A stretch of 64,000 nt of DNA. Origin: Aldehydirespirator sp963667505 (GTDB lineage Bacteria > Actinomycetota > Acidimicrobiia > Acidimicrobiales > Aldehydirespiratoraceae). The first letter of the stretch is position 1. Each line of letters begins with the position of its first letter. The stretch spans positions 682,001-746,000 of the forward strand of contig OY763490.2 in the NCBI GenBank assembly GCA_963667505.2, in the 5' to 3' direction. The notes beneath the pieces are model-generated. The model saw only the letters and a program-made list of their open reading frames with translations, searched no databases and was not told the DNA's origin. The position numbers and the translations under genes are program-made. Below, in pieces: positions 32,060-40,796 of the stretch.

Positions 32060-33811
32060 GTAATTCGGTCCGGGGTGCTCGCGTTTGTGGCGCCGGGGTG
32101 GGAGAATCAGGGGTATGCAGGGCACTGAGGGACCGGATCGGGAGTTGTTGGATGTGCTGGGGCTGTGTGGGGCTTTGGTGCGGGAGGGGTCGGTGTATCG
32201 GTTCTTGGCCGAGAACCGGCTGGTGCTGTTTCCCGACGGGTTGTTCGCGGATCTGTTCGGTCCTCGGGGCCGGCCGTCGGTGCCGGGGTCTGTGGTGGCG
32301 ACGGTGTTGGTGCTGCAGGCGCTGGAGGGCTGCTCGGATCGCGAGGCCGCGGAGCGGTTGCGGTGCGATCTGCGCTGGAAGGCCGCGGCGGGCTTGGCGG
32401 TCGATGATGGTGGGTTCCACTACAGCGTGCTGTCGCTGTGGCGGCACAGGCTGCGCGCGAGCGGGCGCCCGGAGCGGATCTTCGACGCGGTGCGGGATCT
32501 GGCCGCGTCCTGCGGGGCGCTGTCTGTGAGCCGCCGCAGGGCGCTGGACTCCACGGTGCTGTATGACGCGGTCGCGACTCAAGACACCTACACGATGATC
32601 GCGGCTGCGGTGCGGCGCTGCCGCCGCCTGATCGCTGCGGCGGCGGCGCTGGAGTTGATGCACGACTACGACGGCCGCGCCGGGCCTTGGTGTGATTGGT
32701 CTGATCCCGCCGAGCGGGCCTGGCTGGTGGACGAGCTGGTCGCCGACGCCTGTGCGGTGCTCGCCGCGGTCGAGGGCTTGGACCTCACAGGCGAGCAGGC
32801 CGACGCCGTCGGGCTGCTGGGGGTGGTCGCGGGCCAAGACGTCGAGGCGGACCCCGAGGTGCCCGGACGCTGGCGCATCGCGCGGCGCACAGCTGCGGGC
32901 CGGGTCATCTCTGTGGTGGATCCCGAGGCCCGGCATGCACGCAAGACCAGCTCACAGCGCCGAGACGGCTACAAGGCCCACATCGTCGCAGAGCCCGACA
33001 CCGGCATCGTCACCGCCGCAGAACTCACCGCAGCCGACGCGTCGGACGCCAAAGTCGGCGCCCGGCTCCTTGACACCGACCCCACCTGCCACACCGACCC
33101 CACCTGCCACAGCGACACCGCCGGCAGCGACACCGCCGGCAGCTGGCTGGTGCTGGCGGACTCCGCGTACGCGTCGGGTGAGGCGCTCGAAGCGTTCACA
33201 GACGCCGGGTGGGACACCGCGATCAAACCCATCGAGCGCCGCCCGCCCATAGCGGGGGGCTTCACCCGAGACGACTTCGACATCGACACCGACGCACAGA
33301 CCGTGACCTGCCCCGCCGGGCACACCCGCCCCGTCACCTCGGGCGCGGCACGCTTCGGGAAGCTCTGCGCCGCCTGCCCGCTCAGGGCGCGCTGCACCAC
33401 ATCTGAGCGGGGCCGCAGCGTCACCGTGGACGCCTTCGAGGCCCGGCCAAGCCAACAAGGCCCGCTGGCGCCGTCCCGGAACCCAGGCCGCCTACCGCCG
33501 CCACCGGCCCATGGCCGAACGCTCCATAGCATGGCTCACCAGAGGCAAAGCCAGACGCGTCCCCTACCGAGGCGTCGCCGCCAACCACCTGTGGCTCACA
33601 ACCAGAGCCGCCGCCGTCAACCTCGTGCGCCTCGCCAACCTCGGCGCCGGGTTCGCCCCACCGGCCGCCGCCTGACCCCCAACAGGCGCCGCGCCCCCAC
33701 CCCGGCACACCCGCCCAAGCCGCACAACCCGCGACACCGCACCAACACAACCGCCGCGCCAACCACCGACAACCCGGCGGCCAGCAACCCGATTGCTCAA
33801 CAGTCTCCTAG
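32045..33811 (+). mobile_element. IS1182-like insertion sequence with clear terminal inverted repeats
   Basis: The left end at 32045 (CTAGGAGAGTGTTGAG...) and the right end at 33788-33811 are inverted repeats of about 24 bases with four mismatches. Both outer ends carry CTAG, which may be part of the target. The element abuts the right end of the IS630 remnant, so one may have inserted at the edge of the other. Confidence 0.8.
32115..33675 (+). pseudogene. IS1182-like transposase, frameshifted near the C-terminus
   Basis: From ATG 32115 the frame encodes an IS1182/DUF772-type transposase: RFLAENRLVLFPDGLFADLF, KAAAGLAVDDGGFHYSVLS, SSQRRDGYKAHIVAEPDTG (first catalytic region), WLVLADSAYASGEA and CPAGHTRPV...CAACPLRARCT. 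Near 33440 the frame shifts; the expected end (ANKARWRRPGTQAAYRRHRP, then AERSIAWLTRG) continues in another frame to the TGA at 33673. In the original frame the reading runs on without stop into the next gene. Inactive as read. Confidence 0.82.
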
Positions 33812-33813
33812 GA

Positions 33814-33876
33814 GAACGCCTTCGGTTGACGGCCGCGATATCAGGCTCGGCGAACGGCCTTCGGCTGACGGCCGCC
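33814..33876 (+). repeat. Short direct repeat beside the insertion sequence
   Basis: Two copies of about 24 bases, GAACGCCTTCGGTTGACGGC and GAACGGCCTTCGGCTGACGG, start at 33814 and 33852. They fill the gap between the insertion-sequence end and the tRNA-Cys promoter. Confidence 0.6.
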
Positions 33877-33930
33877 GCGCGTCGGCCGCGGAACCGCCCG
33901 CACCCTGTCGGACGGTACGCTGCGGTTCCC

Positions 33931-34005
33931 GCGCCGGTGCCCGAGCGGACCAAGGGAACGGCCTGCAAAGCCGTAAAGCCACGGGTTCAAATCCCGTCCG
34001 GCGCT
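33931..34005 (+). tRNA. tRNA-Cys (anticodon GCA)
   Basis: The acceptor stem pairs GCGCCGG with CCGGCGC. The anticodon arm is ACGGC-CTGCAAA-GCCGT, giving GCA. The T arm is ACGGGTTCAAATCCCGT. CCA is encoded at 34006-34008. A TACGCT box lies 9 bases upstream. Confidence 0.93.
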
Positions 34006-34043
34006 CCATATTCCGGAGGGTGCCCGCGCCTAGTGTCGGACCA

Positions 34044-35792
34044 GTGACTGTCGGCCGCGGCGAACAGCCCATCCGATTCGAGCCCGAGGAGCCCTGCCCT
34101 CCGTCGATCGCTCTGCTGGTCGGCTTCCAGGGGGCCGCGCTGGTGCTCGCGCCGACGGTGCTCAACGCGGCGATCGCTATTCGCTCGTCGGGACTCGACG
34201 ACAGCCATCTGACATGGGGTGTTTTTGCCACCATGGTGATCTGTGCCGCCATCACGGCGTCGCAGGCGTTCCAGTTGCGGCGTTTCGGCGCGGGCCATGT
34301 CGTATTGGCCTGGCCGGCGGCGATGTTCATCGCGATCATGGTGGCGACGGTCTCTGCGGCCGGGCTGGCGACGTTCGCGAGCCTGATGGTCGTCTGCAGC
34401 TTGATTCAGGTCGCGCTGGCCTGGTGGCTGCCAGTGTTGAGGCGAATCGTCACGCCTACTGTGTCGGGCACGGTGACGATGCTGATCGCGGTCAGCGTGC
34501 TGCCCATCGCTTTCGACACCGTCGGAGACCTGCCGGCCGGCGCACCGGCCGCGGCCGGCCCCGTGATCGCCGGAGCGACGCTGCTGGCGTCGGTGATCGT
34601 GGCGCTGCGGGCCCGCGGACGTTGGCGCCTGGTCGCCCCGTTCAGCAGCATCCTGGCTGGCTGCGCGGTGGCGGCCGCGTTCGGTGTGCTCGACGGCAAC
34701 CGGATAGCCGACGCCGGCTGGTTCGGCGTCCCCGAGGTGCCCGCCCTGGGAGTCGACCTCACGCCGGGCAGAGAGTTCTGGGTGCTCCTGCCCTCGTTCG
34801 CGGTCCTCACGCTGGTGCTGGGGCTCAAGACGATCAGCGACGGCGTGGTGATCCAGCAAGGCTCCCGCCGACAGCCTCGGGCGATCGAGTTCCGTCAGAT
34901 CCAAGGCATGGTCAGCGTCAACGGCGTCGGCATGCTCCTCGCCGACGTCACCGGCACGCTGCCCACGATGGCCAACTCCTCGTACAGCCTCTCGCTGATC
35001 AACCTCACCGGCGTCGCCGCCCGCCGGGTGGGCGTCGGCGTGGCCGTCGTCACCGTGTCGCTGGCCCTGTTCTCCAAGTTCACCGCCGTGCTGTTGACGA
35101 TTCCCGGACCGGTGCTGGGCGCCTACCTGATGCTCGCCATGGGAATGCTCTTCGTCAGCGGCTGCCAGACGGTGCTGCGCGACGGCATCGACGCCCGGCG
35201 CACGCTGGTGGTGGCGATGGCGAGCGCGCTGGGCCTGGGACTGCACGGGCACCCCCTCGCCCGCGACCTCTTCGGCGACGAGCTCGGCGACCTGCTCGGC
35301 AACGGCGTCACCATCGGCGCCATCGCGGCGATCGGGATGACGCTGCTGGTCGAGGCGATGAGCGCCCGCCGCGCCCGCCTCGAGGTCACGCTCGACGCAG
35401 CCTCGATACCGGTGATCGACGAGTTCCTCGTCGGGCTGGCGTCCAAGCTGGGCTGGAACGAGGCCTCGACGCTGCGGCTGCGGTCAGCCGGCGAGGAGAC
35501 GCTGGCCAGCCTGCTGTCGCAAGACGACCACGCCGAGGGCGACGCTCAGGAGACGAGCCCCCGCCTGATCGTCGTGGCCCGGCCGCAGGCCACGATGGTG
35601 GAACTGGAGTTCGTGGCCACCACCCGCCAGGACAACATCGAGGATCAGCTGGCGTTCCTCACCGACGAGGTCGCCGTGCCGTCGGTCGACGACCTCTCGC
35701 TGCGGCTGCTGCGCTTCCACGCGTCCGCGGTGCGCCACCAGAAGTTCCACGGCGTGGACATAGTCACGGTCCAAGTCGAGGCCACCGGCTGA
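34044..35792 (+). CDS. Nucleobase (NCS2-type) permease fused to an RsbW-like domain
   Basis: A 582-residue protein. Residues 20-445 are an NCS2 xanthine/uracil permease-like membrane region with about 12-14 hydrophobic segments, including the DVTGTLPTMANSSYSLSLI block and IPGPVLGAYLMLAMGMLF. The last 130 residues are soluble: IPVIDEFLVGLASKLGWNEA, LRLRSAGEETLASLL, LRLLRFHASAVRHQKFHGVDIV, a pattern like the anti-sigma-factor kinase fold (RsbW/HATPase). I know no standard NCS2 protein with this tail. GTG 34044 lies 7 bases after a TAGTGT box, suggesting a leaderless message. The substrate class is inferred. Confidence 0.8.
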   Translation: MTVGRGEQPIRFEPEEPCPPSIALLVGFQGAALVLAPTVLNAAIAIRSSGLDDSHLTWGVFATMVICAAITASQAFQLRRFGAGHVVLAWPAAMFIAIMVATVSAAGLATFASLMVVCSLIQVALAWWLPVLRRIVTPTVSGTVTMLIAVSVLPIAFDTVGDLPAGAPAAAGPVIAGATLLASVIVALRARGRWRLVAPFSSILAGCAVAAAFGVLDGNRIADAGWFGVPEVPALGVDLTPGREFWVLLPSFAVLTLVLGLKTISDGVVIQQGSRRQPRAIEFRQIQGMVSVNGVGMLLADVTGTLPTMANSSYSLSLINLTGVAARRVGVGVAVVTVSLALFSKFTAVLLTIPGPVLGAYLMLAMGMLFVSGCQTVLRDGIDARRTLVVAMASALGLGLHGHPLARDLFGDELGDLLGNGVTIGAIAAIGMTLLVEAMSARRARLEVTLDAASIPVIDEFLVGLASKLGWNEASTLRLRSAGEETLASLLSQDDHAEGDAQETSPRLIVVARPQATMVELEFVATTRQDNIEDQLAFLTDEVAVPSVDDLSLRLLRFHASAVRHQKFHGVDIVTVQVEATG

Positions 35793-35811
35793 AGACTCGG
35801 GCCGGCGGCGG

Positions 35812-36477
35812 CTATCGCAGGGAGAACGGCGGGTAGCGGTCGGTGATGAGCAGCCACATGTAGGCCCCGACCCGCAGTCCCCAGCGGTTCACGCCCAGCA
35901 CGAAGTCGAACAGTCCTCGGGGGTAGCGGCCGGTGAAGAGGATGGCGAACCATGCGATCACCACACACACGAGCGCGGCCACTGCCAGCACGGCCAACAC
36001 GATGTAGTGCGGGATCGCCAGCAGCCACTTGACCAGCGGCAGCCAGCGGTTCAGGTCTCGGGCCGCGTCGGGATAGTCCAGCTCCAGGTGGACGGCCTGC
36101 TGCTCGTCGGTCGAGGGGTACTCGTCGCGCATCAGCGCCCCGTAGGCGTTCACGCGGGTGCTGAATCGCGACAGCTCGAGGTTCCAGTCGAACCACCAGC
36201 GGGGGTACTTCTGCCGGAACACGAGCATCAGCAACGTGGGCGCGAACAGCACGCCGCCTGCAAGAAGCGCCGTGAAATCCGATTGGTCAGGCAGATTGGA
36301 GGCGACGGAGCCGGAGACCAGGCCCACCACGATCGCGATGGGTATGACGAGGATGATCCGGAACACCGTCGTCGTCCGATTGAGCCCCTGTTCGGGGTAG
36401 TCGATACTCAGCCTCGCCGGATAGTCCGGACCGGTCGACTCGCTGGTTCCGGTAGCACCTGCCGCAGCGTCTGACAT
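35812..36477 (-). CDS. DUF4389 domain-containing membrane protein
   Basis: A 221-residue membrane protein with hydrophobic segments at about 40-65, 75-95, 150-185. The duplicated motif YPARLSIDYPEQGLNRTTTVFRIIL and RWWFDWNLELSRFSTRVNAYGALM, with YPRGLFDFVLGVNRWGLRVGAYMWLL at the end, is typical of DUF4389 proteins. GGAG precedes ATG 36477; the open frame upstream is low-complexity and ignored. Function of the family is unknown. It is convergent with the permease gene. Confidence 0.85.
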   Translation of the reverse strand: MSDAAAGATGTSESTGPDYPARLSIDYPEQGLNRTTTVFRIILVIPIAIVVGLVSGSVASNLPDQSDFTALLAGGVLFAPTLLMLVFRQKYPRWWFDWNLELSRFSTRVNAYGALMRDEYPSTDEQQAVHLELDYPDAARDLNRWLPLVKWLLAIPHYIVLAVLAVAALVCVVIAWFAILFTGRYPRGLFDFVLGVNRWGLRVGAYMWLLITDRYPPFSLR

Positions 36478-36522
36478 AGCTTTCTCCTTCGGAGGTAGTC
36501 CACCCGCAACACTAGTGGTCCG

Positions 36523-36723
36523 TTGCGGCGACTCGGTGCCACCGGCCTGGGCCTGGCGGTGCGGTCGATCCGGGCAACGCTGCGGGGCGACCTGGCCGAC
36601 CAGGTGAAGGCGGCCACCGCCCACGAGCACCGCGAGCAGGCCCGCCTCCAGCGGACCGCCGACTTCTCCGAGGGCAGCCGGGCCATGGCCGAGCGCCCCA
36701 CCCCCGAGTTCCGAGGCGAGTGA
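36523..36723 (+). pseudogene. Remnant of the 3' end of an enoyl-CoA hydratase gene
   Basis: The 66 residues (GATGLGLAVRSIRATLRGDL to ERPTPEFRGE) resemble the C-terminal helices of crotonase-family proteins, which end with a pattern like EQARLQRTADFSEGSRAMAERPTPEF. The active-site part is absent and no start lies upstream at the right place. It sits between the DUF4389 gene and tRNA-Val. Confidence 0.5.
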
Positions 36724-36746
36724 CGCCTGCTATCCTTGGAGGCTCG

Positions 36747-36821
36747 GGGCCGTTAGCTCAGCCTGGTTAGAGCGCCTGCTCGACACGCAGGAGGTCAGAG
36801 GTTCAAATCCCCTACGGCCCA
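36747..36821 (+). tRNA. tRNA-Val (anticodon GAC)
   Basis: The acceptor stem pairs GGGCCGT with ACGGCCC. The anticodon arm CCTGC-TCGACAC-GCAGG gives GAC. The T arm is AGAGGTTCAAATCCCCT. A TATCCT box at 36731-36736 lies 10 bases upstream. CCA is not encoded. The toxin-antitoxin island begins right after it. Confidence 0.94.
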
Positions 36822-36844
36822 CCCTACCCTCATCGTACGAGGGC

Positions 36845-38155
36845 TTACTCCGCTCGCTGACGGATCCGGGCGCGGTTGGCCTTGACGGTGCTGGCGATTG
36901 CCTTGGTGCGGATGTTCAGCCTCTCCAGCAGATCGTCGACCTCCAAAAGGCCGCGAGCCTCGGCCCTCAACTCCTCGATCTCGACCACCATGGCTTCATT
37001 GGCTGACGCCGCCAACTCTTCCGCGCGATCGAAGAGCCAGGCATGGGGGAGCGACAAGCGGGCTGCCACGTCGGCGAGGCTGTGGTTGGACGACGCGCTG
37101 TAGATGCTGTAGGTGCTGCCATAGCGCATGGCCATCTCTCGCTCCCCGAGTTTCTTGACCCCATAGGGCAGCGATGACTGAAGGTCGTACAGGGGCGCCA
37201 GGCGGACCTCTCGGCCCGAGAGCAGCAGACTGTAGTTGCGGGCATGCGCATCACGATTCACAGTGATGAGCGCCCACAGCAGGCCGTCGGCGAACTTGCG
37301 CACATCCGTGTCGGAGTCCAAGCAGTAGCGATGCATGAAGTCGCCGATAGCGGCCATGCCCGGACCGCCGTCCCATTCGTGGCGCCGTGTCCCGTCAACG
37401 CCTAGGGCCTGGCACATGTCTTCCTGATGGCGGCGGTGCCATTGGCCGCTTGGTCGATGGCGGTCGTAGCGCTGGACGACTGTCACGGGATGACCCCCGT
37501 GAAACTCAACGTCGGTGACGACTGCGTCCAGGCCGACCCGGCGCGCCGTCGCCGAGCAGAGGTGCTCCACCACCGCCGCCTGGCCGCCGTCTCGGTGGCG
37601 CGGCTTGAGTATGTGCGTCGTCGGAACCGATCCATGGGGCCGAGCCCACCCAGTCGGCGTCCGATGCAGGGCCAGCTTGTTCTGGAAGCCGGCCAGGCTG
37701 TAGCACGATTCGAGGTCGTCCCTGTCCCACTGGGCCGGGTCCTCGGCCATGGCGTTGACGCGCTCGGTCATGTCTTTAGGGGTGAGCGGCGTCAGCCCGC
37801 CGGATCGGTCCAGCAACTCGCTCAGCCGATCCAGACGACAGAACTGCACTGCTCCAGCGCAGTCGTAGCCGATGCGGCTTGCCAGCAGCCCGAACGGAGT
37901 CGACACGCCCTCCCTGTTGTACCAACGCTCCAGTGCCCTGGGATGGTCCGGCAGCAGCGAGGAGATCCACCGGCTCGCGGCCGCGTCGCTATACGGCCCT
38001 CCCCTGAGCGGCATCGAGAGCGACAATGGAGCGGAGTTCGTCTTGGCCTCGTAGTCGGCGTCGTATTGGAGCGTGAGCCGACCCGACCTGTTGCGGCGCA
38101 GCAGACCCGCGTGCTCGCCGTCTATGAGCACGGCCAGTTTGGTTGGCGGAGTCAT
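36845..38155 (-). CDS. hipA: HipA-type serine/threonine kinase toxin
   Basis: A 436-residue HipA-family kinase. The N-terminal domain reads LAVLIDGEHAGLLRRNRSGRL, the HipA loop is SCYSLAGFQNKLALH near 155, the ATP-binding lysine lies in THILKPRHRDGG, and the catalytic region is VNRDAHARNYSLLLS with Asp in APLYDLQSSLPYG. HipA toxins phosphorylate aminoacyl-tRNA synthetases (GltX in E. coli) and slow growth. The start ATG 38155 overlaps the stop of the antitoxin gene by 4 bases, the usual hipBA layout. Motifs look intact. Confidence 0.92.
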   Translation of the reverse strand: MTPPTKLAVLIDGEHAGLLRRNRSGRLTLQYDADYEAKTNSAPLSLSMPLRGGPYSDAAASRWISSLLPDHPRALERWYNREGVSTPFGLLASRIGYDCAGAVQFCRLDRLSELLDRSGGLTPLTPKDMTERVNAMAEDPAQWDRDDLESCYSLAGFQNKLALHRTPTGWARPHGSVPTTHILKPRHRDGGQAAVVEHLCSATARRVGLDAVVTDVEFHGGHPVTVVQRYDRHRPSGQWHRRHQEDMCQALGVDGTRRHEWDGGPGMAAIGDFMHRYCLDSDTDVRKFADGLLWALITVNRDAHARNYSLLLSGREVRLAPLYDLQSSLPYGVKKLGEREMAMRYGSTYSIYSASSNHSLADVAARLSLPHAWLFDRAEELAASANEAMVVEIEELRAEARGLLEVDDLLERLNIRTKAIASTVKANRARIRQRAE

Positions 38156-38394
38156 GGTGCCGCTGGCGGGGCTGGCTCCAGGGTGACGGCAAGCTCCAGC
38201 GCTCGGACGACCCTCATGACCTTCCCAACCTCGGCACCGAGGTGCCCGCGCTCCAGTTGACTCAGCCAGCGCCGCGAGACGAGCGCCTTCTCGGCCAGCT
38301 CGGCTTGCGTGAGGCCCAGGTCACGGCGTGCCCGGCGGACCTCCTGTCCGAGTTGTCCTACAGTGAGAATCGGGAGAGAGGCCTCCGGTGCCAT
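38152..38394 (-). CDS. hipB: HipB-like XRE-family antitoxin
   Basis: An 80-residue DNA-binding protein with the XRE helix-turn-helix GQEVRRARRDLGLTQAELAEKALVSRRWLSQLERG at about residues 14-48. It should bind HipA and repress the operon. ATG 38394 is chosen because a minus-strand TATAGT box (38406-38401) lies exactly 6 bases upstream, matching the leaderless pattern in this genome; TTG 38415 is an alternative start. A second, decayed copy of this gene lies at 40078-40225. Confidence 0.88.
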   Translation of the reverse strand: MAPEASLPILTVGQLGQEVRRARRDLGLTQAELAEKALVSRRWLSQLERGHLGAEVGKVMRVVRALELAVTLEPAPPAAP

Positions 38395-38400
38395 CTCCCC

Positions 38401-38442
38401 ACTATAGCTATGCAACCGTATCGTAGCATCCCCGGATGATAC
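38401..38442 (-). promoter_or_regulatory. hipBA promoter and nested palindromes
   Basis: TATAGT at 38406-38401 (minus strand) lies 6 bases before the hipB ATG. Immediately upstream, GTATC (38418-38422) and GATAC (38438-38442) flank CATCC-CC-GGATG (38427-38438), giving two nested inverted repeats, a likely HipB operator. Confidence 0.55.
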
Positions 38443-38536
38443 AGTTCAGTACCAAGCAGCGGTGCAATCGTTCCGTATCACCAGCCCACTGTCCTCGAAG
38501 GTTCGCACCGCGGGGTCGCTGATGCGGCATGCAAGG

Positions 38537-38542
38537 TATGGT
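38537..38542 (+). promoter_or_regulatory. -10 box of the rtcB-like gene
   Basis: TATGGT lies 6 bases before ATG 38549 and no ribosome-binding site is present, suggesting a leaderless message. Confidence 0.5.
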
Positions 38543-38548
38543 TAGGGC

Positions 38549-39763
38549 ATGAGTGTGGACGAGATGCGGGGGCCGCAGCGCATCGACGCCGGCGGGGGGC
38601 GCCGTGTGGTCAGCTGGGCGTCGGACGCTGAGCCGGGCACGCTTCTGCAGGCTCAGCGCACGGCTCGCAGCCCGGCGGTGTCGGGCGACGTGGCGCTGAT
38701 GGCCGACGCCCATGTCGGCATCGGCGCGACGGTCGGGTCGGTGATCCCCACCGAGGCGGCCATCATCCCGGCCGCGGTGGGCGTGGACCTGGGGTGCGGC
38801 ATGACCGCGGTCCGCTCCCAGCACACCGCCTCGCGCCTGCCCGACGACCTGACCCCGGCGCTCGACGCCATCGCGGCGTCGGTGCCGTCGGGGTTCGCCG
38901 CCCACTCCGAGGCCACCGTGGCGGCCCGCGACTGGCTGCGCTCCCACAAGCTGCCCGACAAGAAGGCGGTGTCCAGCAAGGTCAAGGCCAAGATGGGCGC
39001 GCAGCTCGGCACGCTCGGCGGCGGCAACCACTTCGTCGAGGTGAGCGTGGACGACGACCAGCGGGTGTGGATCGTGCTGCACTCGGGCTCGCGCGGCGTC
39101 GGCAACGCGCTCGCCTCCGGCCACATCAAGGCAGCCAAGCGGGTGTGCCGCCAGGCGGGGCGCGAGCTCGAGGATCCCGATCTGGCCTACCTGGCCGAGG
39201 GCGACGAAGGGTTCGAGGAGTACGTGGCCGACATGCTGTGGGCCCAGGACTACGCCCGCGCCAACCGGGCCCTGATGACCGCCGCGGTGACGGCGGCGCT
39301 GCTGGAGGCCACCGGCCTGGACTTCTCGGCGGCTACGCACGAGGACCGCATCGACTGCCACCACAACTACGCCGAGCGGGAGCGCCACGGCGACAAGACG
39401 GTGTGGGTCACCCGCAAGGGGGCCATCCGGGCCCGGGCCGGCGACCGGGGCGTGATCCCCGGCAGCATGGGCGACGACACCTACATCATCGCCACCGTCG
39501 GCCTCGAGCGGCTCGGTGCCGTGATGGGCAGGTCACCGGAGAGCTTGGAGCGGATGCTCGGATCAGCAGGCTTCCCGAGCGCGGGAGACCTTCTTGAGGT
39601 CATCGCCTGCACTCTGCGCCACGAGGGCCTCGCCTTGCAGGTCAGCACGGCCCCTGGGAGTTCGAGGCCGACGATCCCGCGGTGGTCGAGTCGGCTTCGG
39701 TGCGATGAGCAGCGGCGAGGCCAAGGCAAGCCCGCAGAATCCGTCGGGTCGAGACGGCGATGA
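38549..39763 (+). pseudogene. RtcB RNA ligase whose C-terminus is replaced by antitoxin sequence
   Basis: Residues 1-310 are a standard RtcB ligase: VDLGCGMTAVRS, LGTLGGGNHFVEV, LHSGSRGVGN, DCHHNYAERE and GVIPGSMGDD. At about 39485 the similarity stops, before the C-terminal motif (SHGAGR) whose histidine receives GMP. In its place come about 55 residues, ATVGLERLGAVMGRSPESLE to LLEVIACTLRHEGLAL, that match the C-terminal half of the antitoxin encoded at 40507. A further 35 unrelated residues follow to the stop. Without the nucleotidylated His it cannot ligate RNA. The N-terminal part looks well preserved, so the event is probably recent. Confidence 0.82.
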
Positions 39764-40378
39764 ACGGTCTCGAACCTCGCTTCGTGCAGCTACGCGGCAT
39801 CCGAGGTCATCGCCAGGCCGAGCAGCGGCTCCAGGTTGACGCAAGCGGCGAGGCGGCTGCAAGAAAACGTCGGACAGGCCCATGACGCCCGCTACGTAGA
39901 GTTGCTGCGCAGCGAGCCGCCGTTCGCCGAGTTGACATACACCGCAAGGGACATGGAGGCCCATCCGAAGGCCGTGCGGCAGCCCATGATGCCCCCACGA
40001 CGCGCCCGACGCGAATCCTGAGCCGTCCTAGAGGCCGGGCAGTCTTGCTGTCCGCCACCCGGGCCGGCTCCATGGTGACAGCAAGCTCCAGTGCTCGGAC
40101 GACCCTCGTGACCTTCCCAACCCCCGCACCGAGGTGCCCGCGCTCCAGTTGACTCAGTCAGCGCCGCGAGACGAGCTCCTTCTCGGCCAGGTCGGCCTGC
40201 GTCAGGCCCAGGCCGCGGCGTGACGGCGGTCTCGGGGGCGACGCTGAGACGTTGCCGGGTCTCCGGGCCAGCGACGGAGGGCGATACAGCGCGCGGAGCT
40301 GTGCGGCGAGTTGGCGGGGCGACCCTTTCAAACCTTGAAGATAACATAAAACAGCATGACACAGATTATGATATCAGT
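39764..40378. other. Region of gene debris between the RtcB chimera and the truncated toxin
   Basis: No intact gene is seen. A 61-codon frame at 39836-40021 (plus) reads RYVELLRSEPPFAELTYTARDMEAHPKAVR, which I do not recognise. A decayed hipB copy lies at 40078-40225. Bases 40330-40378 are AT-rich and hold the promoter region of the truncated toxin (GATAACATAAAACAG). Confidence 0.55.
40078..40225 (-). pseudogene. Decayed second copy of hipB
   Basis: About 145 bases closely match hipB at 38187-38340 (for example GCTCCAGTTGACTCAG and CTTCTCGGCCAG are shared). The reading frame is broken (a TGA replaces a codon in the helix-turn-helix) and neither end of the gene is present. No hipA sequence accompanies it. 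Confidence 0.75.
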
Positions 40379-40585
40379 ATGATCGAGATCCGCGAGTACG
40401 TTGACAGCCGGGGCCGCAATCCGTTCCGTCGGTGGCACAAAGGGCTAGATCCTGCCGCAACCGTCCGTGTCGAGGTCGCCCTCGGCCGTATCAGAGGAGG
40501 TCTGACATGGCGCTCACCCGTGACCACAAGGAGACTGTGCGGGCCCGGGCGCGTCGCGATCCGGAGTTCCGGGAATGCCTCCTGA
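40379..40585 (+). pseudogene. Truncated RelE/ParE-type addiction-module toxin
   Basis: The first 40 residues, MIEIREYVDSRGRNPFRRWH to VEVALGRIRG, match the opening of the HigB/ParE-like 'addiction module killer' family. The core strands and catalytic C-terminal half (about 60 residues) are missing; instead the frame runs into the ribosome site and start of the antitoxin gene. The ATG is preceded by an AT-rich promoter-like region. Cannot be an active toxin. Confidence 0.7.
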
Positions 40586-40794
40586 AGGAGGGCGTCCAGT
40601 GCTTGCTCGCAGGCGAGGCCGACGTCGCCAAGATCGTCTTCAGCGACTACGTCGAAGCCACCGTCGGCTTCGAGCAGCTCGGCGCCATGACTGGCAAGCC
40701 GCCGGAGAACGTGCGGCAGCTGCTCAGCCCAGGGGGCGACCCCGCTGCGGGCAGCCTGTTGGAGGTCATCGCCTGCATCCTGCGCCTCCTCTAG
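40507..40794 (+). CDS. HigA-like addiction-module antitoxin
   Basis: A 95-residue protein: MALTRDHKETVRARARRDPE, CLLAGEADVAKIVFSDYVEA, then the DNA-binding half TVGFEQLGAMTGKPPENVRQ and LLEVIACIL. This matches the antidote of RelE/ParE-like addiction modules. AGAGGAGG precedes the ATG. The last few residues usual in the family are lost at the junction with the neighbouring gene at 40795. Its toxin partner is truncated, so it may be an orphan antitoxin that still binds DNA. Confidence 0.78.
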   Translation: MALTRDHKETVRARARRDPEFRECLLKEGVQCLLAGEADVAKIVFSDYVEATVGFEQLGAMTGKPPENVRQLLSPGGDPAAGSLLEVIACILRLL

Positions 40795-40796
40795 TT

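Noticed and set aside
32085..35792. A single 1235-codon open frame joining the transposase to the permease
   Set aside because: It results from a frameshift in the transposase; the stretch from about 33440 to 34043 is Pro/Arg-rich nonsense and runs through tRNA-Cys. The permease has its own start and promoter box.
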